This document shows positions 61,688-64,000 of a DNA stretch of 64,000 nt, piece by piece (the first letter of the stretch is position 1; each line of letters begins with the position of its first letter). The DNA comes from Loktanella sp. M215 (GTDB lineage Bacteria > Pseudomonadota > Alphaproteobacteria > Rhodobacterales > Rhodobacteraceae): the NCBI RefSeq assembly GCF_021735925.1, contig NZ_WMEA01000001.1, positions 3,192,001 through 3,256,000 of the forward strand. The letters are read 5' to 3'. The notes under the pieces are model-generated. The model saw only the letters and a program-made list of their open reading frames with translations. It was not told the origin of the DNA and searched no databases. A program made the translations under genes and the position numbers.

Positions 61688-63349
61688 TTATTCCGCGGGC
61701 GCTGCGGTGGCCTGCGCCATGGATTCGGCACGCCGCCGCGCATCGCGGTACAGCGCCTTGATCAGCGAAATGCACATGAGGACCATGACCACGCTGAACG
61801 GCAATGCCCCGATGATCATCGCCGTGTTGATCGCATCAAGGCCCCCGGCCACCAGCAGCGCACCGATCACCAGTCCAAGGATGCAGCCCCAGACGACGAT
61901 GTGGATGCGGCCCTTGTCGGTCTCGTCCCCCGCCGCGGCGATGGTGTTGATAATCAGAATGGCCGAGTCCGCCGAGGTCACGAGATAGGTCAGCAGCAGC
62001 ACCACGATCACCACGCTCATGATCTTGGCCAGCACCGGCGTCAGCATGAAGTTGATCATCGCGAACAACTGGCTGGAAATGCCCGCCCCGGTGATCTGGT
62101 CCCCGGCGCCGCCATTCAGCGTCAGGTCGATGGCTGTGCCGCCGGCAAACGCGAACCAGACGAAACACATGACCGACGGCACGATCATGGCACCCAAGAC
62201 GTATTCCCGCACCGACCGGCCCCGGCTTATCCGTGCGAGGAACAGGCCGACGAAGGGCGCGAAGGCGATCCACCACGCCCAGTAGAAGATCGTCCAGCTG
62301 CCCTGCCAGTCGGCCAACTGGTTGGCGACGCTGTCGCCCCCGGTGCCGTCACGGCTGAACATGTGGATCGACATCCACGGCAGCGCCACGATGTAATCCC
62401 ACATGCCCACGAACAGCGCCTTGAAGGCAAAGGCGGTCGACCCGAAGATCAGGAAGAACGCGAGGATGAAGAACGACAGCCCCATGTTCAGGTTCGACAG
62501 CCACTTGATGCCGTTCCCTACACCGGACAGCGCCGACAGGATCGAACAGGCCATGACGATGACCAGCGCCGCCAGCATCGCGATGACGGTGGGCGAGCCT
62601 GCGTCGTTCATCAGCCAGGCCGCTCCGGTCACGTTGAACACACCCGATGCGAATTGGGACACGCCGTAGCCGATGGTGACCGCGACGCCCAAAATCGTCG
62701 CCACGACCGAGACGATGTCGATGACGTGGCCCAAGGGCCCCTCCAGCGTCTTGCCGAACAGCGGCGTCAGACCCGACCGGATCGTCAGCGGCAGACTGCG
62801 GGCGTATGAAAAGAACGCCAGCGCCAGCCCGACGATGGCATAGCAGGCCCAGGCCGACAGGCCCCAATGCAGAAACGCCCATTTGAACGCGTTGCGCACG
62901 TTGTCGGAGCCGCCTTCGCTGGCCAGCCCCTGAATGGTCTCGGGGTTGGTGCCGAAGTGATAGAGCGGCTCTGCCGTGGCATAGGTCAGCATGCCGATGC
63001 CGATGCCCGCGCCGAACATCATGGAAAACCACGAAAATCTGTCGAATTCCGGTGTCTGGCCCGGTTTGCCCAGCATCAGTCTGCCGGTGCCGGGGTACAG
63101 CGCCAGCGCAAAGCAGGTGACGATAAAGAACGCGACAGCGGCCATGTACCAGGGGCCAGTGTTGGCGTCGATCGTGGACCGGATCGCGCCCAGCGTGGAC
63201 CCCGCCTGATCGGACCAGACCGCCGCCCAGATGATCAGCAGCACGATCACGATCTTGGCGCCCAAGGTGACGTAGGTGTTGAAGCCTTCGTAAAAGCCGC
63301 TGTCGGCGGTATCGATATCGAGTGTCCGCAATGGCGGCTTGATGGGCAT
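61688..63349 (-). CDS. BCCT family transporter (second copy, divergent substrate site)
   Basis: A 553-residue BCCT carrier. The helix 8 motif is SWTIFYWAWWIAFAPFVGLF, where the BetP-like neighbour reads WWISWSPF, so a tryptophan of the motif is phenylalanine here. The glycine motif is FGAGIGIGMLTYATAEPLYH rather than GMGIGLMFYG. HWGLSAWACYAIVGL is the preceding loop. The start is the ATG giving MPIKPPLRT; upstream frame sequence overlaps the acuI region without family match. It may take up a different solute from the first copy. DMSP, carnitine or choline are candidates. Confidence 0.92.
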   Translation of the reverse strand: MPIKPPLRTLDIDTADSGFYEGFNTYVTLGAKIVIVLLIIWAAVWSDQAGSTLGAIRSTIDANTGPWYMAAVAFFIVTCFALALYPGTGRLMLGKPGQTPEFDRFSWFSMMFGAGIGIGMLTYATAEPLYHFGTNPETIQGLASEGGSDNVRNAFKWAFLHWGLSAWACYAIVGLALAFFSYARSLPLTIRSGLTPLFGKTLEGPLGHVIDIVSVVATILGVAVTIGYGVSQFASGVFNVTGAAWLMNDAGSPTVIAMLAALVIVMACSILSALSGVGNGIKWLSNLNMGLSFFILAFFLIFGSTAFAFKALFVGMWDYIVALPWMSIHMFSRDGTGGDSVANQLADWQGSWTIFYWAWWIAFAPFVGLFLARISRGRSVREYVLGAMIVPSVMCFVWFAFAGGTAIDLTLNGGAGDQITGAGISSQLFAMINFMLTPVLAKIMSVVIVVLLLTYLVTSADSAILIINTIAAAGDETDKGRIHIVVWGCILGLVIGALLVAGGLDAINTAMIIGALPFSVVMVLMCISLIKALYRDARRRAESMAQATAAPAE

Positions 63350-63399
63350 CGGATCGAGTCTCCCGTGTCGTTTCGGTTGATGAAACGATCTAGGGCGGC

Positions 63400-63433
63400 G
63401 ACCCCGACAGGCAAACCTGTGCCGACCGGGGTC
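63400..63433 (-). repeat. Imperfect inverted repeat between acuI-like gene and BCCT
   Basis: The arms GACCCCG and CGGGGTC enclose a smaller ACAGG/CCTGT pair. It lies 33 bases after the acuI-like stop on the minus strand and has no T run, so its role as terminator is uncertain. Confidence 0.4.
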
Positions 63434-63465
63434 ACATAAGGGCACCTCCACCAAGGCGGGGTGTC

Positions 63466-64000
63466 TCAGGCGTTCACGTCTACGACGACACGCCCGCGCA
63501 CCTGCCCTTTCAGGATGTCCGCCCCCAATTTCGGCAGGTCGGACAGGGTCGCGGTACTGACCATCGCCTCCAGCTTGTCCATCGGCAGGTCCGTGGCAAT
63601 CCGCTGCCACGCCCGCAGGCGGTTGTCATAGGGCTGCATGACGCTGTCGATGCCCAGCAGGTTCACGCCGCGCAGCAGGAACGGGATGACCGTCGCAGGC
63701 AGGCCCGCCCCCCCCGCCAGTCCGACGGCGGCGACAGAGGCACCGTATTCCATCTGCCCCAGCACCCGCGCCAGCATCGTACCGCCGACCGCATCGACGC
63801 AGCCCCCCCAGCGCTCGGCCTCCAGCGGCTTCTTGATTGTCTCGGCCAACTCATCCCGCGCCACGATCTCGGTCGCGCCAAGCTCCGTCAGATAATCCGC
63901 GCTCTCCGGCCGGCCGGTCACGGCCGCCACCTTGTGGCCCAGATGCGCCAGAATGGCCGTCGCCACCGATCCCACACCACCGGAGGCTCCGGTGACCAGC
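63466..64000 (-). CDS. acuI: AcuI-like acrylyl-CoA reductase / quinone oxidoreductase, partial
   Basis: The C-terminal 178 residues of a medium-chain dehydrogenase of the YhdH/AcuI type; the 5' end lies beyond the window. The frame reaches the edge in LVTGASGGVGSVATAILAHL, the cofactor-binding loop. Further family parts are KVAAVTGRPESADYLTELGA, GASVAAVGLAGGAGLPATV and RGVNLLGIDSVMQPYDNRLR. AcuI enzymes reduce acryloyl-CoA to propionyl-CoA and are central to DMSP breakdown in marine bacteria. Neighbouring BCCT carriers make a link to DMSP plausible but unproven. The stop is at 63466-63468. Confidence 0.85.
   Translation of the reverse strand, partial: LVTGASGGVGSVATAILAHLGHKVAAVTGRPESADYLTELGATEIVARDELAETIKKPLEAERWGGCVDAVGGTMLARVLGQMEYGASVAAVGLAGGAGLPATVIPFLLRGVNLLGIDSVMQPYDNRLRAWQRIATDLPMDKLEAMVSTATLSDLPKLGADILKGQVRGRVVVDVNA

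Noticed and set aside
1..64000. CRISPR arrays, rRNA genes and replication origins
   Set aside because: No regularly spaced repeats, no rRNA-like sequence and no iteron or DnaA-box cluster were seen on reading.

Overview
The window is GC-rich (about 64 % by eye) and looks like a marine Rhodobacteraceae (Roseobacter-type) chromosome segment. The clues are a trgA-trgB-cysK block, a cfa/photolyase/desaturase group, two BCCT carriers next to an acuI-type reductase, a ProU-type betaine transporter and typical alphaproteobacterial mobile debris. Genus cannot be fixed from the sequence alone. Most genes lie on the minus strand in tightly packed operons.

Layout. (1) 162-5915: LysR regulator, MmgE/PrpD protein, acyl-CoA dehydrogenase-like protein, CaiB/BaiF CoA-transferase and a hot-dog hydratase, resembling an itaconate/mesaconate (rip-type) degradation set without a lyase. 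(2) 6147-8270: YaeQ and a membrane histidine kinase. (3) 8369-12977: a decaying mobile element: a frameshifted HTH gene, a serine recombinase with an in-frame stop, one intact and one frameshifted ParB-like gene, two IS5-type transposase tails and a truncated HTH gene. (4) 13109-19847: seven coupled genes with four glycosyltransferases, a PIG-L deacetylase, a NodS-like methyltransferase and an acyl-CoA dehydrogenase-like protein; the enzyme set recalls Nod-factor chemistry but the product is unknown. (5) 20019-24494: Crp/Fnr regulator, DUF427 protein, SRAP (YedK/HMCES) protein, saccharopine dehydrogenase-like protein and DCC protein. (6) 24660-25910: gene debris. (7) 25911-32784: amidase with a peptide-type ABC importer. 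(8) 33042-36846: an orphan Xre/MbcA/ParS antitoxin and a ProU-type betaine importer. (9) 37189-37611: fragments of a stress-protein gene and two insertion sequences. (10) 37706-47449: a four-gene operon led by a giant (about 1,887-residue) multicopper oxidase with a secreted beta-propeller protein, another secreted protein and an unknown protein; a consensus sigma-70 promoter precedes it. (11) 48302-48391: tRNA-Ser(GGA). (12) 48518-59807: AI-2E family transporter, then cfa-trgA-trgB-cysK-mscS-alaX-orf, a desaturase and a photolyase. (13) 59883-64000: two BCCT transporters and the 3' part of an acuI-like gene that runs off the window.

The pieces fit a marine heterotroph that takes up compatible solutes (two BCCT carriers, one ProU system) and peptides or amides, degrades C5 dicarboxylates, and protects membranes and DNA against light or oxidant stress. 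The two regions most likely to hold undescribed biology are the multicopper oxidase operon (37706-47449) and the glycosyltransferase/PIG-L/NodS/acyl-CoA dehydrogenase operon (13109-19847). All family calls come from reading motifs by eye; no search was run.
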